From: a bacterium | Lineage (GTDB): Bacteria; SAR324; XYD2-FULL-50-16 | NCBI GenBank assembly: GCA_024275165.1 | Contig: JAJRZQ010000015.1 | Coordinates: 1 to 64,000, forward strand | Reading direction: 5' to 3' | Length of the DNA: 64,000 bases | Shown here: piece by piece, positions 34,401 through 43,671 of the stretch | How the letters are laid out: every line of letters starts with the position of its first letter | Numbering within the stretch: the first letter of the stretch is position 1 | The notes under the pieces: generated by a model | Seen by the model: only the letters and a program-made list of their open reading frames with translations | Databases searched by the model: none | What the model was told of the DNA's origin: nothing | Translations under genes and position numbers: made by a program

Positions 34401-36775
34401 TGAATAGGCCCAACCTCGCCCCCCATCCCATTTATCTCGATTGCCGCCATTACGACGGTAGCGGAATCGGCACCTACATCGGAAATTTAATCCAACAATA
34501 CAGCACCTTAGCCCAACACTCCCCCATTGAGATACTCGCCCGCCGCGAGCACCTTGCAGGGATCAAAGCCATTACCAATTTCAATATCCAGGTCTACAAC
34601 GAACCCATTTATTCAGTCCGAGAACAATATAAATGGGTAACGAAAATTGATGCCACCGGGCTTTTGCATGTCCCCCACTATAACGCGCCGCTTTTTTACC
34701 CCGGGCAACTGATTACCACGGTACATGATGTCTGCCATATGGCCCAAAGGCAGTTTTTCCCCGGGGTTTTAAAACGAATCTATTCGGGGCAATTTTTACA
34801 ACAGGTTTTAAATAAATCCAATCATATCATTACGGTTTCCAACTTTTCCAAAGCAGAAATCACCAAGTATTTTAAGGTAGACGCAGAAAAAATTCATGTC
34901 ATTTACAATGGGGTAGACCCTCTGTTCCACCCCTTAAATAAAGAAGAATCCGACCCGGTATTGGCGAAACACAACTTTCCTGAAGAGTATTTGCTCTTTA
35001 TCGGGAATGTGAAACCCCACAAAAATATCTTAGGCCTCATCACCGCCTATAAAATTGCGTTGGAACAAGATTCCGACCTCCCCCCCTTGGTCATTTTAGG
35101 CCAATTCAAAAACTTGATCACAGGTATCCCCAACCTGCGTGAAATCATGCAGGAGCAAATCTTAGCCAAACGCATCCTTTTTACGGGCTACCTCCCCACA
35201 GAAGACCTCCCCGCGATTTATTCTCGAGCCATGCTCTTTTTATTTCCCAGTTTCTATGAGGGATTTGGTCTCCCCCCTTTAGAAGCGATGGCTTGCGGTG
35301 CCCCGGTCATTACCTCTAATGTAAGCAGCATTCCGGAAGTGGTTGGGGATGCCGCGATTCGAGTCGACCCCTATAATACGGAAGAAATCGCGGATGCCAT
35401 CATCAACCTGGTAGGGGACCAAGCCAAACAGCAAAACTTGCGTAAACGGGGCTTGGAACACATTCGCTTGTTTTCTTGGAAAAACTCAGCCCAGGCCCAT
35501 TTGGAAGTCTACCGCAAGGCTCAAGAATCCACCGGCATAAAAAAACATAAACTCCCCCCCAGCAGAGCGATTTCAGAAAGGGGGAAAAGGTCCATTCTCT
35601 TTTTGGATCAATTTGGGGACCGCATTGGCGGGGGGCAGGTTATTTTACTCGATATTATTGAAAAATTTAGGGAGACAGGGCTCTGGAATATCTTTATCTC
35701 CATCCCCTCTGAAGGCGCTTTTACCGAAGTATTAAAACAAAGGGGCTTTACCTTTTGGTGCATCCCCACTTGGCAACCCAAAGCCAAAGACTCCTTATTC
35801 AAATCCCTCTTCAGCTACCTCGCCAGCTCCATCAAAAGTACCTACCTTTTGAGTCAGTATGTTCGCGAAAATAATATTCGCGCCATCTATTGCAACGGAG
35901 GGCGCACCTTTTTATCGGGAAGTTTTTTAAGTCTCTTGTACCCCTTGGATATCTTCTGGCACTTGCACTTGATCCTCGATCGACAACAAAAGAGGGTGGT
36001 GACCACCTTTGGCCGTCTCCCAAGCGTTAAATCCATTATCGCCGTATCCAACACGCTGATGCGGCAGTACGCCAAGAATGCCATCAGTGATAAAATCTAC
36101 ACCATTGCCAACTGGGTTAGCCCGACGCTATTTTCTACCAAAAAGGTTCAACGACCGCCTCGCTTCCAGCGCCCTTTGCGTGTCGCCGTGGTCGGCTTGA
36201 TCTGCCAGGCCAAGGGGCAATGGACGATTTTAGACAGTTTATTCAAGCTCGACCAAGTTGAAGATTGGGAAATTTCTTTCTATGGCCGCCCTTTGGAAAC
36301 CGAACCCGCTCAATGGGCGACCTTCCAGACCAAGCTCTCTTTATTGACCCACAAAGGTTGGAAGATTACCCACGAGGGATTTGAGCAAGACCCCTTAAAA
36401 ATCTACGACCAGATTGATATCTTGGTGATTCCCTCTTTAGTGCCCGAGGCCTTTGGCCTGACGGCCATTGAGGCAATGAGCCGCGAGGTCTTGGTCATTG
36501 CCAACCGCTCCGGGGCTTTGGTCGAAATCATCAAGCACGGCTCCAATGGGTTTTTGTATAACAATCGGCAGCCTGACGAGCTCCCGCTCCTGCTAAAGAC
36601 GCTAGGGGAAAACCAAATCGACTTGCCCGCCATGCGCGTTAAAGGGGTTGAAACGGTTACCACCCACTATCACCCGCAAACCCAACTTAAAAAGATACAC
36701 GACTTGGTTTATGCTCGGGTGTTACCCCTCTTATCGCTGGACAATCAAGAGGCAAGGAGCGAGAGAAATCCTTAG
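34400..36775 (+). CDS. Tandem GT4 glycosyltransferase, two-domain fusion
   Basis: A 791-aa protein with two GT-B glycosyltransferase units. Unit 1 (about 1-385) ends in the GT4 nucleotide-sugar site [16 protein letters not shown] near 285. Unit 2 (about 397-785) starts at [18 protein letters not shown] and has [12 protein letters not shown] near 680. Acceptor-side sites include [11 protein letters not shown] in unit 1. No signal peptide or membrane span. Two sugars could be added in sequence during surface polysaccharide synthesis. The last 45 bases overlap thiN on the opposite strand. Confidence 0.85.
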   Translation: MNRPNLAPHPIYLDCRHYDGSGIGTYIGNLIQQYSTLAQHSPIEILARREHLAGIKAITNFNIQVYNEPIYSVREQYKWVTKIDATGLLHVPHYNAPLFYPGQLITTVHDVCHMAQRQFFPGVLKRIYSGQFLQQVLNKSNHIITVSNFSKAEITKYFKVDAEKIHVIYNGVDPLFHPLNKEESDPVLAKHNFPEEYLLFIGNVKPHKNILGLITAYKIALEQDSDLPPLVILGQFKNLITGIPNLREIMQEQILAKRILFTGYLPTEDLPAIYSRAMLFLFPSFYEGFGLPPLEAMACGAPVITSNVSSIPEVVGDAAIRVDPYNTEEIADAIINLVGDQAKQQNLRKRGLEHIRLFSWKNSAQAHLEVYRKAQESTGIKKHKLPPSRAISERGKRSILFLDQFGDRIGGGQVILLDIIEKFRETGLWNIFISIPSEGAFTEVLKQRGFTFWCIPTWQPKAKDSLFKSLFSYLASSIKSTYLLSQYVRENNIRAIYCNGGRTFLSGSFLSLLYPLDIFWHLHLILDRQQKRVVTTFGRLPSVKSIIAVSNTLMRQYAKNAISDKIYTIANWVSPTLFSTKKVQRPPRFQRPLRVAVVGLICQAKGQWTILDSLFKLDQVEDWEISFYGRPLETEPAQWATFQTKLSLLTHKGWKITHEGFEQDPLKIYDQIDILVIPSLVPEAFGLTAIEAMSREVLVIANRSGALVEIIKHGSNGFLYNNRQPDELPLLLKTLGENQIDLPAMRVKGVETVTTHYHPQTQLKKIHDLVYARVLPLLSLDNQEARSERNP

Positions 36776-37354
36776 GGTAAATTTTTCTCCCAGCGCTTGA
36801 TTGGAGACGCTGCACAGGTCCGTTAAAGCTAAATTTTGCTGTCGCAACTCATACTTTAGCCCCTTGCTGGTGACTCGGGTTAGACCATAGAGGGGCAATA
36901 AGGAAACCACCTGCCCCGGGTAGCTGTCCACCTCCTGGACTCCTTCAATGACCTGGCCCCATTGGCATTGTTCTTCCAAAAGAATCCGCATTCCACGATA
37001 AGCAGGGCGCGCCAAAAAAGCGAGATGATACAGCAGATGGTCTAGCCTCCCGCCCAAAGCCCCGAGCAGTACGACCTCCTTAAATCCCTGTTCTTTAAGG
37101 TAGATTAATCCCTTCTCCCCATCGGTTTGATCTTGGTTTGGGCGAGCGAGCAATGGAACTTGGGCAAAGCTTTGTTTTGCCTCGGCATTGAGGCTGTCAA
37201 AATCACCTAAAATCGCATCTGGAGCTATTTCCAGGGCAACCAGCTGATTGGCCGCCCCATCACAAGCGAGAAGAAAAGGATGAACTCGACGCAAACGCAA
37301 CAAAAATTCCGCCTCAGGCGGATCACCATGGAGCAAAAGAATCGCGCTGTTCAT
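36731..37354 (-). CDS. thiN: Thiamine pyrophosphokinase
   Basis: A 207-aa enzyme that converts thiamine to thiamine diphosphate with ATP. The N-terminal ACDGAANQLV (near 31-40) and the GDFDSL motif (near 51-56) are the family's hallmarks, as are RPNQDQTDGEKGL and the GALGGRLDH segment near 100. It is convergent with the glycosyltransferase gene and 7 bp after the DUF445 gene, which precedes it in transcription. Confidence 0.9.
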   Translation of the reverse strand: MNSAILLLHGDPPEAEFLLRLRRVHPFLLACDGAANQLVALEIAPDAILGDFDSLNAEAKQSFAQVPLLARPNQDQTDGEKGLIYLKEQGFKEVVLLGALGGRLDHLLYHLAFLARPAYRGMRILLEEQCQWGQVIEGVQEVDSYPGQVVSLLPLYGLTRVTSKGLKYELRQQNLALTDLCSVSNQALGEKFTLRISLAPCLLIVQR

Positions 37355-37360
37355 CTGAGT

Positions 37361-37978
37361 TTACATCCAATAAAGCAGGCCCAATTGAAACAGGCCGATA
37401 AAAAGCCCCAGTACCCCGCCCACATATTCAATCATCTTAAATTCGCTCTTCATGATTTGAAAAAGCAAGCTTTCTAATTGATTGACCTCAAAGGCTTCAA
37501 TCTTTTCCTTGATCACCTTTTTGATGTCAATCTGCTTTTGCAAGGCCTCACTGGCCCCTTCCATGATCTCGGGGAGAAAAATTTCAAACTCTTTTAAAAT
37601 CATCTCTTTAATCCCTTGAATCATGCTTTCTGGAATCATCGCCAACAGGGGATGCAACTTAACCAGTTTATTGGTGATCAAATCCTCTAAATGCACTCCA
37701 ATCAAAGGTAATATGGTTCCTAAAAACTCCGGCGAAGTTAATTTATCATGAATGTCTTGATGAGAAAACAGATTTTCTTCAACCGCGTCCGCTAATTTTT
37801 GTGCCAGCGCCTTTTGCCGCTTGATAAAAACACCTTGCAACACAAAAAAACCAAAGTTGAGGGGTTTTTTTGGATGAAAAAGCATCTTGATGGCAACCCA
37901 ATTGGTCAACCAACCAATGAGGCCCGAGATCAAGGGAATTAAAAGGTGAATCGGTTCAAGCCGAAAAGTCTCATTCAT
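37361..37978 (-). CDS. DUF445 membrane protein
   Basis: A 205-aa DUF445 (YheB-like) protein. I chose the ATG at 37978 (MNETFRLEPI), which overlaps the alr stop as ATGAATGA; the upstream in-frame start falls inside alr. The N-terminal membrane segment (LLIPLISGLIGWLTNWVAIK) and GVFIKRQKALAQKLADAVEE are diagnostic. A second hydrophobic segment lies at the C-terminus. The biochemical role is unknown. Confidence 0.85.
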   Translation of the reverse strand: MNETFRLEPIHLLIPLISGLIGWLTNWVAIKMLFHPKKPLNFGFFVLQGVFIKRQKALAQKLADAVEENLFSHQDIHDKLTSPEFLGTILPLIGVHLEDLITNKLVKLHPLLAMIPESMIQGIKEMILKEFEIFLPEIMEGASEALQKQIDIKKVIKEKIEAFEVNQLESLLFQIMKSEFKMIEYVGGVLGLFIGLFQLGLLYWM

Positions 37979-39083
37979 TTTTATATATCCTAGGTACGCG
38001 TTTGCTGAGCCCGCAAGTGATTTCATAATTGATGGTGCCGGCTTGTTGGGCCACTTCGCCGGCGGTGATCTCTTCGCTTCCCTCTGAACCGATCAAGGTT
38101 ACAACCTCAAAGACCTCCACCCCCTTGATGGCCGTAACATCAACCAGAGTAATATCCATGCTCACTCGACCCACAATAGGGCAGAATACCCCCCGCAGCA
38201 AAACCCTGCCCCGATTCGAAAGCAAACGGGGCAAGCCGTCGGCATAACCCACGCCCACCGCGGCGATCAAACTGCGTCGGCTGGTTTGAAAACTACCGCC
38301 ATAACCCAAACGAGCCCCGGCCGGATACCATTGGAGTTGCATGATGCTCGCTTTTAATGTCAAAGCGGGCTTTAAGTTTACAGGCTGTCGCGGTTCCGTT
38401 GAAGGTTGTTGCCCATAAAGGGCGATGCCCAAACGAAAAAGATTGGCCCCTTGGGGCTCCATCTCGCTGGTTCCCGCTGAATTGGCCAAATGAATCCACT
38501 GCGGGTTGATCTTTCCCTTCCCCAAGCCCCGCCATTGCGCGAAGCGCTGCGACTGCGCCAAGGCAGAGCCTTTATCCCTTTCCTCCGCGGCGGCAAAGTG
38601 GGTCATCAGGCCTTCTACCTCGAGCAACCCTTTAGGACCCTTTAAAAAATCCTGGTATTGTCGCAAGCTCAACCCCAAACGGCCCATACCCGTATCAAGC
38701 TTTAAATGAATTTTTAAGGGTTTGTTCTGTTTTTGGGCCAAGCCAAAAAGAAGAGACAAGCAACCTGGGGAATAGGCCACCGGAGTAATATCGTATTCCG
38801 GCAAATAAGGTAAGGCCTGGGGAAACAGCCCACTCAAAAGCAAAATAGGCAAGCTGAACCCTGCTTCCCTCAGTTGGATCGCTTCTTCCACCAAGGCCAC
38901 CCCGGCCCAAGTCACCCCCGCTTCCACCGCCTTGTTTAAAACAGGCACCGCCCCATGCCCATAGCCATCCGCCTTGACCACGGCCATCAAATGGCTTCCC
39001 TGAGGGGTTATTTTCTTAAATTCTTTTACATTATGCGCAATCGCAGAGAGGTCGATTTCCGCATAACAGGGACGCAGCATCAA
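37971..39083 (-). CDS. alr: Alanine racemase
   Basis: A 370-aa PLP enzyme that makes D-alanine for peptidoglycan. The PLP lysine is in AVVKADGYGHG (near residue 35), the phosphate-binding segment and catalytic Tyr are near YGGSFQTSRRS, with the second catalytic Tyr in VGYADGLPR. Normal length. It follows folB directly, with no gap, in an alr-DUF445-thiN run. Confidence 0.95.
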   Translation of the reverse strand: MMLRPCYAEIDLSAIAHNVKEFKKITPQGSHLMAVVKADGYGHGAVPVLNKAVEAGVTWAGVALVEEAIQLREAGFSLPILLLSGLFPQALPYLPEYDITPVAYSPGCLSLLFGLAQKQNKPLKIHLKLDTGMGRLGLSLRQYQDFLKGPKGLLEVEGLMTHFAAAEERDKGSALAQSQRFAQWRGLGKGKINPQWIHLANSAGTSEMEPQGANLFRLGIALYGQQPSTEPRQPVNLKPALTLKASIMQLQWYPAGARLGYGGSFQTSRRSLIAAVGVGYADGLPRLLSNRGRVLLRGVFCPIVGRVSMDITLVDVTAIKGVEVFEVVTLIGSEGSEEITAGEVAQQAGTINYEITCGLSKRVPRIYKNE

Positions 39084-39437
39084 TTAATATTCTCGTTCCA
39101 AGGTCACTGCCACAAACCCCAAGGGCAAAGGAATCGGCGGGTTTGGCTTGGCGATGCGCAATTTTGCTTTCCGCAAACCGGAAAAGGAGGCCAACCCCCC
39201 TAAAATATGCTGGGCCAGGCTTTCAATGAGTAAAAAGCGTTTTTCCAAAAACAATCGTTGCACCTCCAAAGCCACTGCGCCGTAATCCAGCATTTGCCGA
39301 GGGTCATCTGTAGAGGGCTCAATCGCCTCCATCTGCAGATCGAGTAGAAAAAACTGCCCCAGCTTTTCTTCTTCTTCCAGCGCCCCGTGACGCCCAAAAA
39401 GCTTTAAGGCCGCAATCTCGATCTGGTAGGGCCTCAT
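39084..39437 (-). CDS. folB: Dihydroneopterin aldolase
   Basis: A 117-aa folate-pathway enzyme cleaving 7,8-dihydroneopterin. Recognisable by ALKLFGRHGALEEEEKLGQ near the N-terminus, LDYGAVALEVQ near 50 and the LIESLAQHIL segment near 70. The C-terminus has the expected KPNPPIP. Start ATG shares a base with the argG stop (TAATG). Confidence 0.9.
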   Translation of the reverse strand: MRPYQIEIAALKLFGRHGALEEEEKLGQFFLLDLQMEAIEPSTDDPRQMLDYGAVALEVQRLFLEKRFLLIESLAQHILGGLASFSGLRKAKLRIAKPNPPIPLPLGFVAVTLEREY

Positions 39438-40648
39438 TATCCCCTAGCTTTTTTAAAGATACGATAGGGTAAGGCGTTGAGCTTAATAAATCCATCCGCG
39501 TCTTGGGGGTTATAATTCCCCTGGTCCTTTTCCATGCTGGCAATATCAGCGTCATAAAGGCTATAGGGAGATTTGCGGCCCGTCACCATGACCTGCCCCT
39601 TGTACAACTCCAAGCGCACCTGCCCGGTCACCTTTTCTTGACTTTCCTTGACCAGATTGAGCAAGAGCCTCATCTGAGGGGTCCACCAGTAGCCCGCGTA
39701 GACCAAGCCCGCAAAACGGGGCATGAGGGTGTCTTTTAAATCGATCACATCCCGAGTCAAGGTGATGGATTCAATCGCCCGATGGGCGTGCAGCAACAAG
39801 GTTCCCCCCGGGGTTTCATAAACGCCTCTCGACTTCATTCCCACAAAACGGGACTCCACCATATCCACCCGGCCCACGCCATGGCGCCCGCCGATCTCGT
39901 TGAGTCGCTCCAGCAAGGCGGCAGGAGCCAATTGCTCCCCCCCCACGGCAACAGGAACCCCATCCACAAAATCCAGCAGCACCTCTTCTGCTTGATCCGG
40001 CGCTTGCCTGGGGTCGCGAGTCAGTGCAAACATCTCGGGCAAAGGCTGCTGCCAGGGATCTTCCAACATGCCGGCCTCAAAGGAAATATGCAGTAAGTTT
40101 TCATCACTGCTCCAAGGTTGCGACTTGGTCGCCTTCACGGGAATCCCGTGCTTTTGGGCATAGTCAATCAATTCACTGCGGCCCGGGTAGGCCTGATAAA
40201 AGGATTCGATCTTCCAAGGAGCGATGACCTTTACCTCGGGCATTAAGGAGAGATACCCGAGCTCAAAACGAACCTGATCGTTCCCCTTCCCCGTTGCCCC
40301 ATGAGCAACCGCTGTGGCCCCGTATTTTTGGGCCACCTCGATTTGCTTTTGAGCGATCAAGGGGCGGGCTAGACTTGTTCCCAAAAGATAAGTCCCCTCA
40401 TAGAGGGCATTGAACTGCATGGAGGGGAAAACAAAATCAGCGACAAACTCTTCGGCCACATTCATTAAAATCACTTCCGACGCCCCGGCAAGAAGCCCTT
40501 TTTTACGAATCTCCTCTAAATCTTCGACCTTTTGCCCCAAATCGAGGCATAAAGCGATGACTTCATAACCTTGGTCTGCCAGCCAGCGGACGATAACCGA
40601 GGTATCCAGACCGCCGGAATAGGCTAAAACGACCTTTTCCTTACTCAT
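39437..40648 (-). CDS. argG: Argininosuccinate synthase
   Basis: A 403-aa enzyme joining citrulline and aspartate with ATP in arginine synthesis. The P-loop-like pyrophosphatase motif AYSGGLDTSV is at residues 9-18 and GATGKGNDQVRFE is near 118. Length is the family norm. It follows fliO after 28 bp on the same strand, an unusual neighbour, and feeds into folB and alr by overlaps. No ribosome site is evident upstream. Confidence 0.95.
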   Translation of the reverse strand: MSKEKVVLAYSGGLDTSVIVRWLADQGYEVIALCLDLGQKVEDLEEIRKKGLLAGASEVILMNVAEEFVADFVFPSMQFNALYEGTYLLGTSLARPLIAQKQIEVAQKYGATAVAHGATGKGNDQVRFELGYLSLMPEVKVIAPWKIESFYQAYPGRSELIDYAQKHGIPVKATKSQPWSSDENLLHISFEAGMLEDPWQQPLPEMFALTRDPRQAPDQAEEVLLDFVDGVPVAVGGEQLAPAALLERLNEIGGRHGVGRVDMVESRFVGMKSRGVYETPGGTLLLHAHRAIESITLTRDVIDLKDTLMPRFAGLVYAGYWWTPQMRLLLNLVKESQEKVTGQVRLELYKGQVMVTGRKSPYSLYDADIASMEKDQGNYNPQDADGFIKLNALPYRIFKKARG

Positions 40649-40676
40649 GATTGCTTATTGAAAAAAATGTATTGCC

Positions 40677-41603
40677 CTAGTCAATGGGCTTCAGGTTTTT
40701 CACCTTTTTGATGAACTCGTGGGTAAAGCTTTCTGGGGGTTTTTCCCTTTCCTCAGCCTTTCTCTGACTTGAATATTCTTCCCTCAGGCGAGCAAAGTCA
40801 ACGGTTTCCTGCCCCTTTAGGTTCAGTTTGGAAAGATGATTGACAAACCCATCATCGCTGACTTTTGAAATCACACTGATCTGGTTGGGGGTGACCCCCA
40901 CCGCGAAAGCCATGTCATTGACCTCGACAATCGAAATCTTCTGCTTGGCGCTGATATGGTAATTGCTGGTCACCCTTAAGCGATATTTGCCTCGATTTAG
41001 GTTGAGCCTGCGGACAAAGTACTTATTATACAACAACAACAAGATATAAAACAGCAAGAGAACAAAAAACAGCGCCAAAAGCATTTGAATGACGCTGTCA
41101 AAAGAGATGTCTTCTGCGGGGGGTTCGGGTTTTTTCTCCCCCCAAAAGAGTCGGGCCTTTTCTGCTGGTTTGGTTTGTTTCAGGTCCGTGGCGGTTGCCT
41201 CTTTGGGTAAGGCCGCCGCATTTTTATAAATCCAGAGGTGATAAGATTCAAATTCGGCTTGATCTTGAACCAGCCCCTCTGCGCGAAATTCAGGGTCAGA
41301 AAACTGAATCTCTAAAATCGTGTTCGGCCCTTCTTTTTTTAAGACTAAAGCCTTTAAAAAACCGTCGTTGACTCTTAAGTGAGAAACCTCTTTGGGGTAA
41401 TCCGCCTTGGGCAAAATAACCTGCATCCAGCCTGACTCAATCATGAAGCTCGTTTGCAGGTTGTAATCTTGGTCAAAGATCAAGTGAAGGTGCGCCCTCT
41501 CAGGCTGGTCATAGAGTTTAACGCTTTTTAAGGTCAGGCCTGCCTGGGCCGGCAGGGGGGCGAGGAAGAAAAAAACCAAACCCAGGGCAACCAGAAACCT
41601 CAT
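40677..41603 (-). CDS. fliO: FliO-like flagellar export assembly protein
   Basis: A 308-aa protein, longer than typical FliO. Order: signal peptide (ending PAQA), a periplasmic AMIN-like domain (about 25-130), a membrane helix near 168-190 (MLLALFFVLLLFYILLLLYN), and a cytoplasmic beta-rich domain matching FliO (ISAKQKISIVEVNDMAFAVGV near 215). FliO stabilises FliP in the export gate. The start overlaps the fliN stop by 4 bp. fliP does not follow; argG does. Confidence 0.8.
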   Translation of the reverse strand: MRFLVALGLVFFFLAPLPAQAGLTLKSVKLYDQPERAHLHLIFDQDYNLQTSFMIESGWMQVILPKADYPKEVSHLRVNDGFLKALVLKKEGPNTILEIQFSDPEFRAEGLVQDQAEFESYHLWIYKNAAALPKEATATDLKQTKPAEKARLFWGEKKPEPPAEDISFDSVIQMLLALFFVLLLFYILLLLYNKYFVRRLNLNRGKYRLRVTSNYHISAKQKISIVEVNDMAFAVGVTPNQISVISKVSDDGFVNHLSKLNLKGQETVDFARLREEYSSQRKAEEREKPPESFTHEFIKKVKNLKPID

Positions 41604-42043
41604 GCCTGTTTCAGGCTTGAAAGGCGTTTTTGTTTATCTAAAATTTCAAGGATTTTAATCCCGAACTTTTCATTTTGAATAATAATCTCGCCGCGAGCCA
41701 CGAGTTTATCATTGATCTTAATATCCATGGGATCGCCCACTTGTTTGCCCAATTCAAAGACGCTGTCGATATCCATGGCCAAAAGATCCTTAACCATCAT
41801 CAAGGTGCCCCCCACCTCCACCTGCAATTGCAGGGGAATATCCATCAAAAAATCGAGGCCCACTTCGGTTGACCCGGCAACCGCGGAGCTTTCTCCTCCG
41901 CCACCACTCGCTTCGTTCAAGTCGCCTCCGCTAGCGGCGGACTTGATCATCTCTTTGTTTTTTTCCAAATCAGCGGCAACATCCGACCAGTCGATGTCAT
42001 CCATGCCATCGAGACCGGAAAAATCCATATCTCCATCACCCAT
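41600..42043 (-). CDS. fliN: Flagellar motor switch protein FliN
   Basis: A 147-aa FliN: an acidic, Asp/Gly-rich N-terminus (1-65, including a GGGGE stretch) and a C-terminal SpoA domain (about 65-140; VEVGGTLMMVKDLLAMDIDSV, GDPMDIKINDKLVARGEIII). It is the cytoplasmic C-ring component. It lies 24 bp after fliL. No fliM is between them, unlike the usual fliL-fliM-fliN order. Confidence 0.9.
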   Translation of the reverse strand: MGDGDMDFSGLDGMDDIDWSDVAADLEKNKEMIKSAASGGDLNEASGGGGESSAVAGSTEVGLDFLMDIPLQLQVEVGGTLMMVKDLLAMDIDSVFELGKQVGDPMDIKINDKLVARGEIIIQNEKFGIKILEILDKQKRLSSLKQA

Positions 42044-42067
42044 GCGCCCTCCTTTGGTTGCGCCCGC

Positions 42068-42619
42068 TCAATTGAGTACGAACTTCGTAATCAAAATCCG
42101 CTTTACCGGCATGCGATCTTTTGTTTCTGAATTTTCGATAAACTCTTGATCAAAAACCCCGTTGATCTTTTTAAAGATTTCCTGCTTTAAAATCTCGACC
42201 CCGCCGCGCTGACGGAGGTCTTCTGTAGTCATGTCCTGCAACAAGGAGATAATCATATCGTCAATAATCGGTTCTCTGCTTGCAAGATACAAAAGAGCGT
42301 TTTCATCTTCTAAAGCAGCGGCAATGTCAATACTCAAAAAGTGTTTCCCGTCTCTCAAGTTGACCGTATATTTCTTCGAGGGCGTAAAAATCGGGTTTTT
42401 AAGCCGCACCTCTTCTTTTTGAGAAAGATTTTGAATCTCTTCTTCCAATTGCGAGGTTTGCTCTGGCCCATCGGCCCCGTCTGCGGGAGTTTCATCCCCT
42501 CCTAAAAACATCATCGCGCCCACCGCAATCCCCACCAATAAAAGCAGGCCAACGATAATCATGACCATAAGTTTGCCCTTACCGCCACCACCAGACTCGT
42601 CAATTTCCTCGTCAGACAT
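42068..42619 (-). CDS. fliL: Flagellar basal body-associated protein FliL
   Basis: A 183-aa single-pass membrane protein. Cytoplasmic basic N-terminus, one membrane helix (about 15-37: MVMIIVGLLLLVGIAVGAMM), acidic linker, and a periplasmic FliL domain (about 75-183) with KKYTVNLRDGKHFLSIDIA and the C-terminal KRILITKFVLN. FliL stabilises stators around the motor. It heads the fliL-fliN-fliO group. Confidence 0.9.
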   Translation of the reverse strand: MSDEEIDESGGGGKGKLMVMIIVGLLLLVGIAVGAMMFLGGDETPADGADGPEQTSQLEEEIQNLSQKEEVRLKNPIFTPSKKYTVNLRDGKHFLSIDIAAALEDENALLYLASREPIIDDMIISLLQDMTTEDLRQRGGVEILKQEIFKKINGVFDQEFIENSETKDRMPVKRILITKFVLN

Positions 42620-42767
42620 CTATTTTCCTATTCAAATGGGTTGATATCATGGACATTATTCACAGAATACTTGATTTACCCGCCTTTTGCAAGTCCAGAA
42701 CCTTTTTGCCACACCTCAGGGCATCACGCGACAACCTGCGACAACACGCAATTAATATGCAAAATTC

Positions 42768-43667
42768 TTACCAGGGCCAGAACAATGATTTGATCTTCTT
42801 TAGAAAAATCGCTTTGCGCAACTGGGGCAACAAGCGGTTGAGTTGCTTTTCCCCCTCTTCAACGCTACGATCCAATTGCAGAAAATCGGCCCAATGGACA
42901 TCACTCAAATTAGTGGTCACCACAAAATCCGCCTCTTTTAGGTTATGGGCTTTTAAGGCAAGGCGGGTGGCCTCCGCGGCTCTAATATTGACATTAAACC
43001 CGGTAAATTCTTGGTCGTCCGGGTCCATTTCCGGGGCCACATCCACGGCAATGACGAAGTCCGCCCCCATCTCGCGGGCCAACTTCACCGGTACGGGCTC
43101 CACCCAAGAGCCATCAATATAATAATCCCTGCCGATTTTCACCGGCGGGAAAATCCCCGGAATGGCGGCGCTGGCTAAAACATGATCAATCAAGTCGCCT
43201 TGGGTCAAGGAATAGATTTTCCCCGAACTCAGGTTCGCAATTGTTAGACCAAAGGGAATATCGCAGTCTTCGATGCGCACCTTGGGCAAAATATGCTCAA
43301 TGCTGTTGCGAAAGTCCGCCTCGGTGATAAAACTGGAAGAGGTAGCGCTAATGGCGAAAAAATAACTGTTGGTTAAAAATTTCTTAAATTGGGAGTAATA
43401 GGTTTTCTTGATCTCTTTATTCGACTCCTGGATAAAGTTGAGCCGCGCTTGATTGAAATGCTTGCTGTTGACATAACTGCGGAGTTGATCAATGGTTTCA
43501 GAGATCACAGGATGAAAGGCATAGGTGGCCCCGACCACCGCGCCAATACTGGTGCCGGTGATGATATCCACCGGAATTTCCGCCTCCTCCAGCCCCTTGA
43601 GTACACCTACATGGGCTAGGCCCTTGGCGGCCCCCCCTCCCAAAGCGACTGCGATCTTAAAGGCCAT
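42768..43667 (-). CDS. Patatin-like phospholipase (RssA type)
   Basis: A 299-aa serine lipase. I chose the ATG at 43667 (MAFKIAVALGG), 4 bp after the aspS stop; an upstream in-frame start would overlap aspS. The oxyanion loop is GGGAAKGLAH near 10, the nucleophile Ser is in GTSIGAVVG near 44, and the dyad Asp in DGSWVEPVP near 182. Two additional basic segments may help membrane binding. Confidence 0.85.
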   Translation of the reverse strand: MAFKIAVALGGGAAKGLAHVGVLKGLEEAEIPVDIITGTSIGAVVGATYAFHPVISETIDQLRSYVNSKHFNQARLNFIQESNKEIKKTYYSQFKKFLTNSYFFAISATSSSFITEADFRNSIEHILPKVRIEDCDIPFGLTIANLSSGKIYSLTQGDLIDHVLASAAIPGIFPPVKIGRDYYIDGSWVEPVPVKLAREMGADFVIAVDVAPEMDPDDQEFTGFNVNIRAAEATRLALKAHNLKEADFVVTTNLSDVHWADFLQLDRSVEEGEKQLNRLLPQLRKAIFLKKIKSLFWPW

Positions 43668-43671
43668 GAGT

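Noticed and set aside
42649-43122. Plus-strand open frame of 157 codons over the patatin gene
   Set aside because: It is antisense to a gene with clear GGGAAKG and GTSIG motifs and has no recognisable protein features.
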